Shown: positions 29,164 to 40,392 of the stretch, in pieces
Layout: every line of letters begins with the position of its first letter
Numbering within the stretch: the first letter of the stretch is position 1
Origin: Selaginella moellendorffii
Lineage: Eukaryota; Streptophyta; Lycopodiopsida; Selaginellales; Selaginellaceae
Reading direction: 5' to 3'
DNA length: 64,000 nucleotides
Assembly (NCBI RefSeq): GCF_000143415.4
Contig: NW_003314275.1
Span: 1,747,999-1,811,998 of the forward strand
The notes under the pieces: model-generated
Told to the model about the DNA's origin: nothing
The model's input: only the letters and a program-made list of their open reading frames with translations
Database searches by the model: none
Made by a program: the position numbers and the translations under genes

Positions 29164-31233
29164 ATGGCATCTGGGAGCTAGAGCAGGAGGACTTCAACAG
29201 GGCGACATCCATCATCCGTTTGGTGGGAAGAAGTGATCCTTGGTGATCAAACAAACTGCCGTAGTGGGCATCGACGCTGGTCTTGCAAGTGGTGTTTGTT
29301 GAGAGACAAAGTTTCAGGTGTGGATCGTGTGAGGGGACATCTCACAAGGGAAGCTGGTCATGAAATCTTAAGTTGTGATGTCATCTCAGCAGAGAAGAGA
29401 CAACAGCTTAGGGAGATGGCTAAAACCATCGATGACCAGGTTTTGGCTGGAAAACACCAAAGCAAGAAACGAGCAGTTTCTACACGTGTCGAAGGCATCC
29501 AAAGCACTGGAGGAGAGAGTTTTGTTGCTTCCCAGAGTTCTACACCAGGTGGCAATTCTGTAGAAGGAATTTCCAGGTTTTTTTCGCAACGACAGCAAGG
29601 AATCTGGGATTCTTTTGATCCAAAAAGGAAGGAAGCAGTGGATATGGCTATAGGACGATTTTTCTAGAACAAGCACATACCATTTGTGAAAGCTCGTTCT
29701 CACCATTTCAAGGAGATGGTGCAGCAGATTGCAAGGCATGGAATTCCCTACGATCTTCCAACAGAGACAACATTGCGAGAGCAATTGTTGCAAGTGGAGA
29801 AAGCCAATCTTGAAGTTCAACTTGCCAAGGTGAAGGCACGTTGGAAGAATTGTGGGGTTACTCTTGTTGCTGATGCATGGAATGACACAAGAAATCGACA
29901 TATCATGGGGCTTGGGCTTGTTGCATACAGCAGAGGACAGTCGACTTTTCTTGAGGCCATTGATATATCTTCTAGTGGGAAGACGGCTGATAATGTTTTT
30001 GCGACATGGGAGCGAGGTATTGAGATTGTTGGAGAGGAGAATGTTGTTCTTATTGTCACGGATGGTGAGGCTTCAAACAAGGCTGCTGCTAGGCTTCTAG
30101 AGGCGAGGAAGCCAAGGATTATGTGGGCTCTGTGCTTAGCTCATTGTTTGAACAACATTCTCAAGGATTTCGCAAAACTACCATGGATGGTTGGGCTGCT
30201 AGACAAGGGAAAGACTCTGGTTGGCTTCCTCCGGAACCATTCGCATCTAGTAGCGATTTTAGCATCCTTCTCTTCACGACGAGTGTTGAAGTTCAATGAA
30301 ACACAATTCACCTTCAACTTTCTTATGATGGAGAGATTGGTGGAGCTGAGGCCAAAGCTACAACAAATGTTTGTGAGCGACGCTTACAATGCAAGGCTAG
30401 AGTCAAGGACAGATTCTGGGATAGCATACCGAGGAATTGTGTTCAACGATACATACTAGAACGAGGTTAACCACATGTTGGGTGTTTCAAGGAGGGTGAT
30501 GTATTTGCTACGGATGGTTGACGGAGACGTGCCTATGATTGGGAAGGTCTATGAGGGGATGGATCAGATGAGCGAGAACATCCGTCAACAAGAGGAGAAC
30601 AATCTTAGGTATGAGGAGCTAAACCAACTGATTTCAAACAGGTGGTGGGCTTATCATAGCACCTTTCACTCCGTGGCATACATGCTTGATCCAGAGTTTC
30701 AGGGGCGAGGACAAGAAAAATCCAGGGAAGTTTCCAAAGATTGGAACACGTACTTGGAGATTCAGTTCCCTGACTATCAGCAAAGGTCAACTATAAAAAA
30801 TCAGCTTTGCCAATATAGGAACTTGGAGGGTAGTTTTGGCACCGGGGACTCTCAGATGGATCGTACAACAAAGGGTTCTGGGTAGTGGTGGGAGGACAAT
30901 GGCTACTCAGGTCCAGATTTGCAGAGGTTGGCAATTCGAGTGCTTAGTCAGGCAAGTTCTTCCTCATCTGTGGAGCGATTGTTCAGCATTTTTGGGCACA
31001 TCGCTTCAAAGAAGAGGAATTGCTTAGTAGTGAGCTGGATTGCAGACTTGGTATTTGTGGCCAGTAATACCAAGTTGATAGGGAGCCACACTTCCTATGA
31101 CAAGTTTGTGGGATTGAGCCAGACAGGAAGTATTCCTCAAATTACTGATGCTGATATTGAAGCTATGGAAGAAAAGGATGAAGACAAAGATGATGATCTT
31201 GCTAATGAGGAGCTTCTAGATGAGATGGAGTGA
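29164..31233 (+). pseudogene. hAT transposase frame interrupted only by four TAG codons
   Basis: One continuous frame of 689 codons from the ATG at 29164 to the TGA at 31231. It has TAG at 29179, 29665, 30457 and 30883 and no frameshift, TAA or internal TGA. Domains: N-terminal BED-type zinc finger (CKWC near 29284, HLT and GHEILSC near 29340-29370); DUF659-like RNase-H core (VTLVADAWNDTRNRH near 29860; VTDGEASNKAAARLL near 30055; ALCLAHCLNNILKDFAKL near 30128); and the C-terminal hAT dimerisation motif (SSSSSVERLFSIFGHIASKK near 30955), ending in an acidic tail. Each TAG is one transition from CAG or TGG. Unless the stops are suppressed the gene is dead. Apart from these codons it looks young. 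Confidence 0.85.
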
Positions 31234-31360
31234 TAAGTAGAATATTCTAGAGAATATTTGTGTTTTCACCCGTGTTTATCCGTGTTCATTTCCATGTTCT
31301 GTGTTCGTGTTCAAAAAATTGAATGCCGTGTTCGTGTTCATGTTCGTGTTTTGAAGCTAT

Positions 31361-31370
31361 GATGAGATAC
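31361..31370. repeat. Target-site duplication, right flank of the hAT element
   Basis: Second exact copy of GATGAGATAC, directly after the right inverted end. Confidence 0.8.
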
Positions 31371-32192
31371 CCTCTGTTCTCATACTTGGATCCTATAATC
31401 CCCCCCATCCTTCGTGGGGTACAACACACCTCAGTCCAAATACTTCTATCAATCCTTTAGGATTATTCCTTGACTCTATTTGAGTCATCCAACTTTTGGA
31501 CTTTGCATTCGACGACCCGTGAGGTCTTACCTTTGAAGTGCCAGCTCCATGGAATATAATTTCTTATATTTAGGTCCTACTCACAAGGACCATCTTTGCA
31601 AGTGTTACTCCGACACTTGATTTGTTCTCTTGGGGCAACCTTTTGCCTTTTAGAACCACTTGTCTATGTGATGAGAATACCAACTCATCCTCTGAGTACA
31701 CCCCCAACTCCTTGGGTTGTTCCAGCATTTATTAGAGGTAGCCCCAGCTACCATTTCAAGGACTTGTGTCCTTTTCTGTAATTGACCTCCCACGGTCATC
31801 AATTCCAGTCTCAAATTTATGACCACCAACCTCAATTATATGAGGGTAATCTTGTGACTCCTTTATTGTTTTGGAGTCTGCATCTTTCTCGTGATCCCAA
31901 CTGTAGTTGTTTACCACAACTACATGAGCCAGTTTGCTAAGTCAAATGCTCATCTGGATCACATTCTCAACTCTCTAATAAAACCCTTACACTGTTCCCA
32001 AAATCCAAAGTCATTCCCTTACTGGCCCTTTTCTATCCACCACATCACACCCAAGTTCATGCATGAATTTGAGTGGAGAGCCATGTCCTCTCGACATACT
32101 ACTCTTCAAGGATAGGCCCACTCCTAGGACCTTCCGATGCTAATATTAGTGGTGATATACTTGAGCACCAATAAAAGTCGAACTAAGGAACC

Positions 32193-32204
32193 GCTTCGAT
32201 ACCA
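32193..32204 (-). other. Primer-binding site of the LTR element
   Basis: On the minus strand TGGTATCGAAGC directly follows the LTR end ATAACA. It resembles TGGTATCAGAGC, the complement of the initiator tRNA-Met 3' end used by many plant LTR retrotransposons. Confidence 0.6.
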
Positions 32205-32577
32205 TGTTATAAGCGACTAAATTTTCCCTTCTACTTTAGTCACTTAACCACACCTCCGACCACTGGGAGGAGTCTCACTCATAACTTCCATAAGTCCTAT
32301 TTCAGACTTGGGTTTGCTAGCCCTGAGAATGGCATCCCCACCACTCAACTTTTGCACTTGGTCTAAGTGCTCCATGTGTCTGATCCCATGATCGACACCC
32401 CAAGGTACTATTGACATATCAGCTTATTACGCTAAGGCCATGCCCCTTCACCTTGGTTATACCGGTGGTCTAACACCATCTGCATCACAGTCCCGTCTCT
32501 CAGAGACTGGGCCATCCATCCATGAGTGATCATCCCATATCCACTCCTTAGCATCCTTAGGATCCCCACAGACATGG
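32205..32577 (-). repeat. Right terminal repeat of the LTR element
   Basis: Starts TGTTATAAGCGACTAAATTT and aligns with 25712-26078. The sequences part after AGACATGG, so either the LTR ends there or one copy has been rearranged. Confidence 0.75.
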
Positions 32578-33227
32578 GGATTAGCCTTCCCCAATATCCC
32601 TTTTCCAGTCCCCACCAAGTCCCTTTTTGTCCATAGCCGTGTTTGCCAACACTACCACTAGATCAAGGCCTACAAGCCCGACCACTAAGTCCCTTGGTCC
32701 TTTGGGACTTCCTCCTCACATGACCGTATCCTTGGTTTCTACACTAGAGGATGGCTCTTCTTCCTTTTCACAATCTGGAACTTTGGGGCAACATTTCGGA
32801 ATACCGTGGCCTTACGCGAGCCTCGTGGGTACTCTCCCCACCTTCAGCCTTTGGGTGTTCTAGCCATGGGGTTAGAGCGAGGTTTCGTTGAGCCACGCTA
32901 GGTATCCAAGTAGGTAGTGCCACCCACACAATCCGCATCTCCATAATCTGCTCAACCGGATGGGTTCTTCGACCACTGAACATGAGCAGGACTGGGAGCA
33001 TCGATCATTTGATCTCTCGGGGGAACTAGAGCCCGGTCTTGAACACTTTACCAAACTACCCCGCTTGTTGGTCTGTATTCACTCTAGTCTTGGGGTACAG
33101 CCTTCCTGGGCCAAACTGGCCTTTCCTAGCCAAACTGGCTCCATTGTAGTCCTCCCCCTTACTATACTTTTGGAGCTCACCAAACCCCCCAGGGTCTAGG
33201 AGACAAATGGTTTGGGCTTTCACCCTC

Positions 33228-33316
33228 TCGGACTCGGACTCGAACTCGGACTCGGACTTGGGCTTGGGCTTGGGCTTGGGCTTGAACTCGGACTCGGCTT
33301 GGGCTTGGGCTCGGTC
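33228..33316. repeat. Hexanucleotide microsatellite
   Basis: Tandem 6-bp units alternate between GGACTC and GGGCTT. Any reading gives simple Ser-Glu or Pro-Lys type repeats, and no gene surrounds it. Confidence 0.9.
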
Positions 33317-33339
33317 TATCATACCTTCAGGAATTGAGG

Positions 33340-35597
33340 GTGCTCCAAAGTGATTTCATGGGTCTAGGTGTGAAGAAAGCAGATAGACATTGTGAAGAAA
33401 GCAGTAGGGACTTAGGCAAGCAGCCTGAGCTAGGTGGGAAGAAAGTAGCAACATTGTGAAGATTGAATAAAACTCAAACTTTTAACTCTAATCTAAGTGT
33501 GAAAAAAGAAAAAAAGAATTGTGAAGAAAGTAATGGAGACTTGAGTTGTTTGAAGACCAAAGCACTAGAAGAAAGCAGCAAAGAAAGTGGTGGTGCATCA
33601 GGAGTCCTTGGGAACAAGTTGTAAACACTCAAGGTAGACCTAAGTCCTCAAGAGGGCCAAATGAGGGTTGTTGGATTGTTGGATGAGCTATAATGTTTGT
33701 TGGATTGTTGGATGGCTATAATATTTGTATTAAATTGTTAATGGCTATTTAATGTTTGTTGGATTATTGGATGGCTATAATGTTTATATTAAATTGCAAT
33801 TGAAAATTGAGCTCAACTTGCGAGCTCAAATCTTTAATTTGTGAGCTCAAGAATGGTCTATATTTAACTAGGGTATGCATTAACATGATCTTCCCATCAT
33901 TGATATGCCCTCCTATCTACTACCTATAGCTTCCACCTGCCCACTTGTTTATGTATGGCCCCTGCCCACCCACTCAATTGTCTATAGCTTTCACCTACAC
34001 CCGCCCACTCGCTTGCACCCTTGCCTATGCCTAGTGTCTGCCCTAATTATTTTCCACGTGTGTTGAGTGGGAAGAGTTTTTAGAAGATTTTGGTTTTTAG
34101 GTTTATAGGGAGTAAATATCTTTTATACTTTATAAGTACTCTATATTGGAATTTTCTGCTAATTCTTTAATTTTTATGTTGAACTCTATGAATTACTGTT
34201 GCTAAACTTTGAATTGTGGATTACTTTTTTCAAATTGTTTTGTATTGACATTATTTATTGCTGCTGAATCCTATTTTTGTCAAATGTTTGGATAAATTTT
34301 AGTTTTTTGTTGTTATTCCTAATTTAAGAGTGCAATGTGTTTATTTAGAATGATTGTTTATGCAAGTGGTAATGGATATACCTAGAATAAACTTGGATAT
34401 TCTGTCATCTAATATTTAATTATACTAATCTATTGTAAATTATACACATATTTAAAAATTTATAAAGTTTCTTAAACACCTTTGAGTATATTCTAACTTA
34501 TTCTATAATATTTGTTGATATGAAATTAAATTAATCTTTTTTTGTAAATTATAAATACATTTATAGTTTATAAGCTTTCTTTTAATTCTTCTTAATATTT
34601 TTCTCTAGCTTCAATATCTTCTCTGGAGGTGCTAGGGATCATAAGCTTGGATAAATATGCTTTGGAAGGGCATTTTTGTCATGATTGTCAACAGTTATAT
34701 TAGTCATTCTATGGGAGCTTTTGTGACAAACAGTTTATAATTGCCCAATAGAACTTTCAAATGTTCTACTTGATTTATCATTATCATATTTTCATTTTCC
34801 AAAGAGGAGGATGATATAAATTCTGTAAATACATTTGCTACCCACATTAGTATACTAATATAGCATATATTCTTGTATCCTTTATAATGATGAGATATTT
34901 TAATTTATTACACAAAAATATTCTAGCATATTTAAAGAATATATATATTCTAACAAAATATTCTTTAGTGAACTGTCTTTTAACTCCCCTTTCTTTTTGC
35001 CAACTGGTTATGAAGTATGCTGAAGTATGCAATCTGAATCCAATGAGACAGGATCCACATGTCTATCACCGTGTTCCTACACCATGTGTGAATTATTGGG
35101 TAGTTCTCATGACCTTCAACAATGCCTTCTATGTGCCTCTGGCCAAGTATCTCTATCATGTTGCGTAGCCTTCCAACCTGTCCAGGCTCAACTCCATGGG
35201 ACCCCTTGGGCCAAGAGGGATCTCCCTAGTCTCCTGGAAAACCAGGCTGCTTTGCACCACTTGGCTATCTACCTGCATAGAATGGAAGACATTCAGGCAG
35301 CTCAAGCACAAGAGAGTGTAGGGAGTATTCTTATGCCTAACAAGCCCCAAAAACGACAAGTGTGTGGTACTGGGAAATTTGGCCAAGTGATTGTTTGAAT
35401 CAGTTGTGAGGACAATGGTGTTCTAGAATCTCGTGCTACCGTGCTACTGGGCTCCAACGTTAAATGCCCGGGTGAGTATTTTGGGAGGATTCAGTGGCTT
35501 TAGTGACTGGAGCTCGCAAGCTTTGCCAAGCCTTTTCTATGAGCCATGATGCCGGGAATGAAGAATGCAATAAAGAGCTCGATTGATTGTGCCCGAC
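33340..35597. other. AT-rich intergenic DNA, no gene recognised
   Basis: Contains short direct repeats around 33668-33790 (variants of TGTTGGATTGTTGGATG) and long AT runs. A 123-codon frame at 35027-35398 lacks any recognisable domain and looks like decayed repeat sequence. Confidence 0.5.
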
Positions 35598-36130
35598 ATA
35601 AAGTTTATTTTATTTTATTTTTAGATGGAACACAAAATATCTTCTGTGGCCGTTCCAAATTTCAAATGAGCCCTTGGTGGGGTGATGTGATATTCACCCC
35701 ACGGACCATCTGGAGATCTCGTGAAATCGTTCGTGGAACGGACATTTCCCCCAGCTTAAGCGACAAGTTTGTGACTCGGAGCTTCTTGAGCTTGGAATAA
35801 AATCACCAAAAGCAAAAGTTATATTTCAAGAATCAGCTCAAGCTCATTGAAGAGAAATGGATGAACCAGTGCATTGTTGATGGATGGCAACTGGAGGAAG
35901 TTCACCACCCAAGGAAAGAGCAACCAAGACGAAGGAGACTTCAAGAGCTTGGTTCTGGATCTTTTTGGTTTTTTTTTGTTGTGTGTGTGTAAACATTTCC
36001 TCCTCAGCCCTTCTTCGCATTAATAAAAAACAAACAAAGCCAAAAAAGAGCTAAGCTTTGCCATGTCGTAGCTATGAACAACTCCCAGCCATTTCGTTTT
36101 GCCTCAGTAAACCTGATAAACGACTAATTA
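35598..36130 (-). pseudogene. Relic of an aegerolysin-like gene
   Basis: Plus-strand stretches match the gene at 16077-16720 in the same order and orientation: AAAGTTTATTTTA (3' end), GATGTGATATTCACCCCACG and CGTGAAATCGTTC (core), CACCAAAAGCAAAAGTTA (intron), CAACTGGAGGAAGTTCAC and GAGCAACCAAGA (exon 1), and AAGCTTTGCCATG (start). Deletions and an inserted poly-T/GT stretch near 35965-36045 break it. It ends about 110 bases upstream of the NdhN start, about 19 kb from its relatives, with the repeat block between. Confidence 0.75.
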
Positions 36131-36240
36131 ATACAAAGCTATAAATTTTAAGTTTTAAATTCAAACAAAAAATCCAGAAAAAAAGTTACATGCACTGGTT
36201 GCCATTCATTTTTTCACGAATTCGAATCCAGCTGATCAGA

Positions 36241-37239
36241 ATGTCTTGTTCCTGCTCTTTGACGAGCCATGGAGAATCAAGCGTCGCGGCTAGTACCACC
36301 ACCAAATTCTTGCACAAGAGTTCTTCCACCACAAAATCTGGATGGACTCGCTTGAAATCGCCCAGAAAATCAGGTTTGTCCTCAACGTGCTCGACACGCG
36401 GGAGGGTCGTGTGCGACATCTCCGATTACATTGGCGGGGATTTGCTGCGCTTCGACAGGGGCAAATTCTACAAAGATGTGGAGAAATTCGGCTCCATTGC
36501 CATCTATCCTCCTCCAGAGGGAGGCTACGAAGGGAGGTACGCAAACAAGCTCCAAATGGAAGGCTACCATATCATGGCCATGAGCGCCAAGGGATTGGGA
36601 GACCTCGAGTCTTATCTCACCAAAGTTCATGGAGTTCGCCCAGTAAGTTAGAATTTAATGTAGAAGTTGTTCTTTTCTTATGTATGTTTTTTTTTTAGCC
36701 TCATCTGGGGAAGCAAGCGATTTCAGTGTGGTATTTCCCTCCCGAGATCGATTATAGATTGTCTATGCTTCCAGAAGATTGCAAGGGCCTCGTTCTATGG
36801 CTTCTCGAATGCGAGGTAAACAAACAAACAAGAAAAAAAACAGAGTGGATTCTTAGCTCTAGATACTTTTTGGAATTTGTGCTTGTTTCTTAGGTGCTGT
36901 CCAAGGCAGAGCTCCAGTTTCTAACTTTGTTGCCTGCGCTACGCCCCAAAGTCCGGGTCATTGCGGAGTGTGGAGGATGGTAACTTGGATAGAATCGATC
37001 TGGATCAAATCTAAGTGATGCTAAACTTGCTTTTCCACAGGCGAAAGTTTGTGTGGACACCTCTCAAGAACATTGCCGGGACATCGGTTCCAGACGAATC
37101 CCAAGTTTCCAAAGAGATTAGCAAGCCTTTGGTGCTCGTCCCAGAGCAAGGCAAGGATTTGGTCGCCCCAGATTCCTCCAGATCGTCGCCCGAAGCATCA
37201 GCACAAGAGCAACAAGAAGCAAACACCCTCTCATCTTGA
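36241..37239 (+). CDS. ndhN: NAD(P)H dehydrogenase subunit N, chloroplastic
   Basis: Nuclear-encoded subunit of the chloroplast NDH complex, which reduces plastoquinone and supports cyclic electron flow around photosystem I. Four exons, 36241-36642, 36699-36815, 36894-36979, 37041-37239, 267 residues. Residues 1 to about 70 are Ser/Thr/Lys-rich, as expected of a transit peptide. The mature part carries the NdhN hallmarks: IAIYPPPEGGYEGRYANKL (about 95-113), SAKGLGDLESYL, HLGKQAISVWYFPPEIDYRL, KGLVLWLLE, VLSKAELQFL, LRPKVRVIAECGGWRKFVWT. The tail after about residue 220 is Ser/Glu/Gln-rich and looks unconserved. I chose the ATG at 36241 because it opens the transit-peptide-like part. Introns are 56-78 bp. 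Confidence 0.93.
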
Positions 37240-38518
37240 TCATCTCGAGATCTTCCAAGTTTCAAGAAACTCGTCTTCCCCGTACAAACTTAGACTGGAT
37301 TGGATGATCGCGACAAAATGCGGATTAGAAGGATCAAACTGTGTGTTCTCCTCATCTCAATCATTGACGGTATAGTCCAAATTATGGAAACAGTTGTCTC
37401 CATTCCACCGTCCAAGCAAGAACCCTAACCTTGAAAAGGTGACAAAGCGTAAATCTAAGGAATCTCAGCGACATGCTTCCATGTTTTGTGGCGCATTGCG
37501 CGGGCCAAGACGTGCCCGACCCGTCGGTCCGGTTGGTTGGTTGGCCATGCATGACATTCGGACATTGGTGGCACGAACAAAAATTTAACATGCCACGCTT
37601 CTCTTGGCGTTTGTAACCATTGTTCCATTTTTCTAAGTTGATCAAATCCAAGCTTGGTTTGTTTGTATGTTTCAAGTTGACCTAACATCTTGATCTAGAT
37701 CCCAAAGGATTGAGGGGTGCATTGCATCTAACCCATAGTTTTATCGATTTGGGATGGTTATTCTCTTGGCAGAAGACAATGTCACAAATTAGCTGGTCTC
37801 ACGTTTCCAAAGGGTTTGTTTTGTGTGCTTGGAATTAAACAAATTCGAGCGCGAATGATTGTAGCTTTGAATGCAAGCTAGATCGATCCATTCACACTAC
37901 TCGAGTTTTAAAATTTTCGTGGCAAAGGTGTGAGGGCACGACGAAATATCCCACAACTACGTGGGAGAGCCCTAATTGATCTTTACCTGTTTGAAAATCT
38001 CACGAGAAATTTCAATGTGAGGGAATGAAAACCATGACACACATGGTTTTGCTGGGGCAAAATTTATGGGAAGTTGACGGACGAGAGGGGGAATTATAAG
38101 TGTACGGATGGGTTCCACTCTGGGGCGCGGCGGGGGTTTCTTTTTGGTTTCTCTTGTCCTTGGGTTTGGGCCACACTGGCCATTTCCGCGAGCCCTAAAA
38201 CCGGGGTTCTTCTACTACAGGCAATACGCACGGTGGCGCTGGCAGCCCAGCGCTTCGATCCACGCGCGGCGCCCGCGCTTCGATTCCTCCAGTTTGATCC
38301 GGTTTCCTCGCTCTCCTGCGCGCCTTGGATGATATTTCGATCAGTCGGCCATCCGATTCCTCCATCTCCCCGGTCCGGATTTCGCGATCCGCTCGCCGTG
38401 GATGTGAATTCCTCCTCCTCTCCTCTCTCCTGTGGCGGAGCTTGGAATTCGTCGGGATCGGCGGATCGCAGGGATTTTCTTTCCACCGCTTCCAAGAAAG
38501 TGGAATATTTCCCAAGAT
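37240..38518. other. Intergenic: NdhN 3' end and ERF promoter/leader
   Basis: No coding sequence recognised. The last ~400 bases (from about 38110) are GC-rich and likely the 5' untranslated leader of the ERF gene. In-frame codons upstream of 38519 (from 38432) could extend its N-terminus. Confidence 0.5.
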
Positions 38519-39805
38519 ATGGATTCTTCGACGGCGGCGGCGGCGGTGTCATCGATCCCGCCGGGCGCAGGATCCAGTGTGGGAGTGACAGTTGCAGGAT
38601 CGTCCACGGCGGAGGAGGATTCTTCTTCTTCCAGGAAGAATTCCAGGAGCAGTAGCGGCGGCGGATCCAAGCAGCAGCAAAAGAAGAAATTCGTGGGTGT
38701 GAGGCAGAGGCCGTCGGGGCGATGGGTAGCGGAGATCAAAGATTCGACGCAGAAGCTCCGGCTGTGGCTGGGCACTTTCGACAATGCCGAGGACGCCGCC
38801 CGGGCATACGACGACGCCGCGAGAGCTCTCCGCGGCGCCAACACCCGGACCAATTTCAAGCTGCCAGGGAACGCTAGCGGACGATTCTCCAAGGCGACGC
38901 GGATGCTCCTTCAGCGCGTCGCGATGAGATCGTCTGGCAGCGAGGCTCTCAAGGAGAATCAAGCCTTGATCGCCGGCGACAACAACAATCCAGGAGCCGT
39001 GGCAGTAGCGGGGGCATTTCCCCATGGCCTGTATCATGCCGCTGGTGGATCTTCTTCAGACTCTTCGCCCATGCAGAGCTTCTCTTCGCAGCAAGTCCCC
39101 GGCAAAGACAAGCTCGCCGCTGTAGATCCAGGCAAGTCCATAGCTCCTCGCGCTCTCCAGCAGCACCAATTCTACAGCACCTCTCCCTTCGGTGGTGGAT
39201 TCCAATCGCCAACGCTCGCCACCCAACAGCAAATCCACAGCAAGAGTGTCTATGGGGCGTTCATAGAGAAGCTTGGCAAGGTGCCAAGACCACCACCGCC
39301 ACCTCCTGCCAAGCACGATCTTCCATACGTGAATGGCTACCACGGGCCACTTGTGTCCGAGAACGAACGCGCTCCTCAAGAGACGACGATGATGATGGAG
39401 TTCCAAGACGATCAAGGTGGTGGCGGCGGCGACGACTACATTTTCAAGTCCTACTCCGCCGCGTCCTCGCGCTTCATGTCTCCCTCGATCCGGGTACCTC
39501 CCTCCGACAGATACAAAGTGGCCCCGTCCATTCACGTCTACAACACGGCGGCGCAAGCGGCGGCGGCGGCCGCCGCCGACCTGTCCGACTCCGACGCTCT
39601 CATCCAAGCTCCAAACATCCGCGGGAGCGAATCGCCCATCATTCTCAACAAGGACGATCCGATGGTCTCGGCGGTCCCAGCGGCGGCGATGGCGATCAGC
39701 TCCTGCGACTCGGTCTCTCCCGGCCCCTCGACGCCCAGCTGCGAGGAGGAGGAATCGTCCAGCTTCTGGAGCTACTTCGACCAGGCGCTGTGTGCCGTGA
39801 CTTGA
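38519..39805 (+). CDS. AP2/ERF transcription factor (RAP2.11/ERN-like domain)
   Basis: Single-exon gene, 428 residues from MDSSTAAAA. One AP2/ERF DNA-binding domain at about 57-117: [18 protein letters not shown], then [19 protein letters not shown] and [10 protein letters not shown]. The combination VRQRPSGRW with RGANTRTNF is typical of the ERF subgroup containing Arabidopsis RAP2.11 and Medicago ERN1 (my recognition from memory). A Ser/Lys-rich stretch (about 35-56) before the domain may serve in nuclear targeting. The rest is low-complexity Ala, Ser, Gln and Pro, with an acidic Ser-rich C-terminus ending [15 protein letters not shown], a plausible activation segment. The ATG at 38432 in the same frame is an alternative start. 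Confidence 0.9.
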   Translation: MDSSTAAAAVSSIPPGAGSSVGVTVAGSSTAEEDSSSSRKNSRSSSGGGSKQQQKKKFVGVRQRPSGRWVAEIKDSTQKLRLWLGTFDNAEDAARAYDDAARALRGANTRTNFKLPGNASGRFSKATRMLLQRVAMRSSGSEALKENQALIAGDNNNPGAVAVAGAFPHGLYHAAGGSSSDSSPMQSFSSQQVPGKDKLAAVDPGKSIAPRALQQHQFYSTSPFGGGFQSPTLATQQQIHSKSVYGAFIEKLGKVPRPPPPPPAKHDLPYVNGYHGPLVSENERAPQETTMMMEFQDDQGGGGGDDYIFKSYSAASSRFMSPSIRVPPSDRYKVAPSIHVYNTAAQAAAAAAADLSDSDALIQAPNIRGSESPIILNKDDPMVSAVPAAAMAISSCDSVSPGPSTPSCEEEESSSFWSYFDQALCAVT

Positions 39806-40392
39806 AAGCGAGGCAGGGCGAGAGCTTTCCGGTTGTGGCCAGCGCACACGAAAGAGGTAACGCGATCGTGCGCGATTTTTATACCACCACTCACTCGCTG
39901 GCTCACTCATTTCTCGGTGATCGCAGAGATAGGCAGACATGGAAAGGGAGGAAGTCCTCCAATCTAAATGCCGCGCGCGAGGCAGGCACCCACCAGCACT
40001 AGCAGCACTGACCCAGGAGAAGAGGAGGCTTCATTCATGTCGTGCATTCATTCTTCCAGAGACGATCTCGCGAAGCTGTAATTATACAGGCGTGTACAAT
40101 CCGTTTTGCTTTTCATGTTCCAGTCCAATAAGTAAACACGAGGTTTGCTCATACTTCGCTACAGAGAAAGAAAATCGAACAAAAGTGCCTAGTGCCAACT
40201 CTTTTTGTCAGTTCCCTTGATCAAATCAAATCAATCAATGAGTTCTTTCCATGCGAAACAAAAGGATGAAACAATGGGTGAAGCTTGTTAGAGCACACAC
40301 CAAAAAATTCTCTGGCTTTTACTCTTCCCTTCGCTGGGTCTTGTAAGGAATCAGGTAATGGTACACGCCCCTCTTCTCCTTGTTGTTCTTCA
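39806..40392. other. Convergent 3' region between ERF and OEP37
   Basis: Tail-to-tail spacer holding both 3' ends. No coding sequence seen. Confidence 0.6.

Larger units (their letters stand above)
28387..31360 (+). mobile_element. Complete hAT-superfamily DNA transposon, 2974 bp
   Basis: Bounded by the direct repeat GATGAGATAC. Its ends are imperfect inverted repeats: AATACTTCAAAACAC on the left and, read inward on the minus strand, ATAGCTTCAAAACAC on the right. Both subterminal regions (about 28400-28560 and 31260-31350) are crowded with ACACGG/CCGTGT-type motifs, which in hAT elements are transposase-binding repeats. The interior carries a 48-bp tandem repeat and one transposase frame. 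It is inserted into the LTR element, whose sequence resumes at 31371. The ends look intact, so mobilisation in trans by a related transposase is conceivable. Confidence 0.88.
25712..32577 (-). mobile_element. Non-coding LTR retroelement, pyrimidine-biased, carrying a nested hAT
   Basis: Two similar blocks, 25712-26078 and 32205-32577, lie in the same orientation. At the left edge of the right block the minus strand reads ...ATAACA then TGGTATCGAAGC, which is LTR end plus a primer-binding site close to the plant initiator-tRNA consensus TGGTATCAGAGC. This places the element on the minus strand. The interior (26079-28376 and 31371-32192) is rich in C and T on the plus strand and shows no gag or pol frames. 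After removal of the 2974-bp hAT insertion the element is about 3.9 kb. The LTRs may extend beyond the part I could align. I infer a non-autonomous (LARD- or TRIM-like) element. Confidence 0.6.

Noticed and set aside
35027..35398. 123-codon open frame
   Set aside because: No domain recognised, lies in repeat-type DNA, and codon composition is unlike the genes here.
39056..39940. 294-codon minus-strand frame opposite the first ERF gene
   Set aside because: Antisense of the ERF low-complexity C-terminus, with no recognisable domain.
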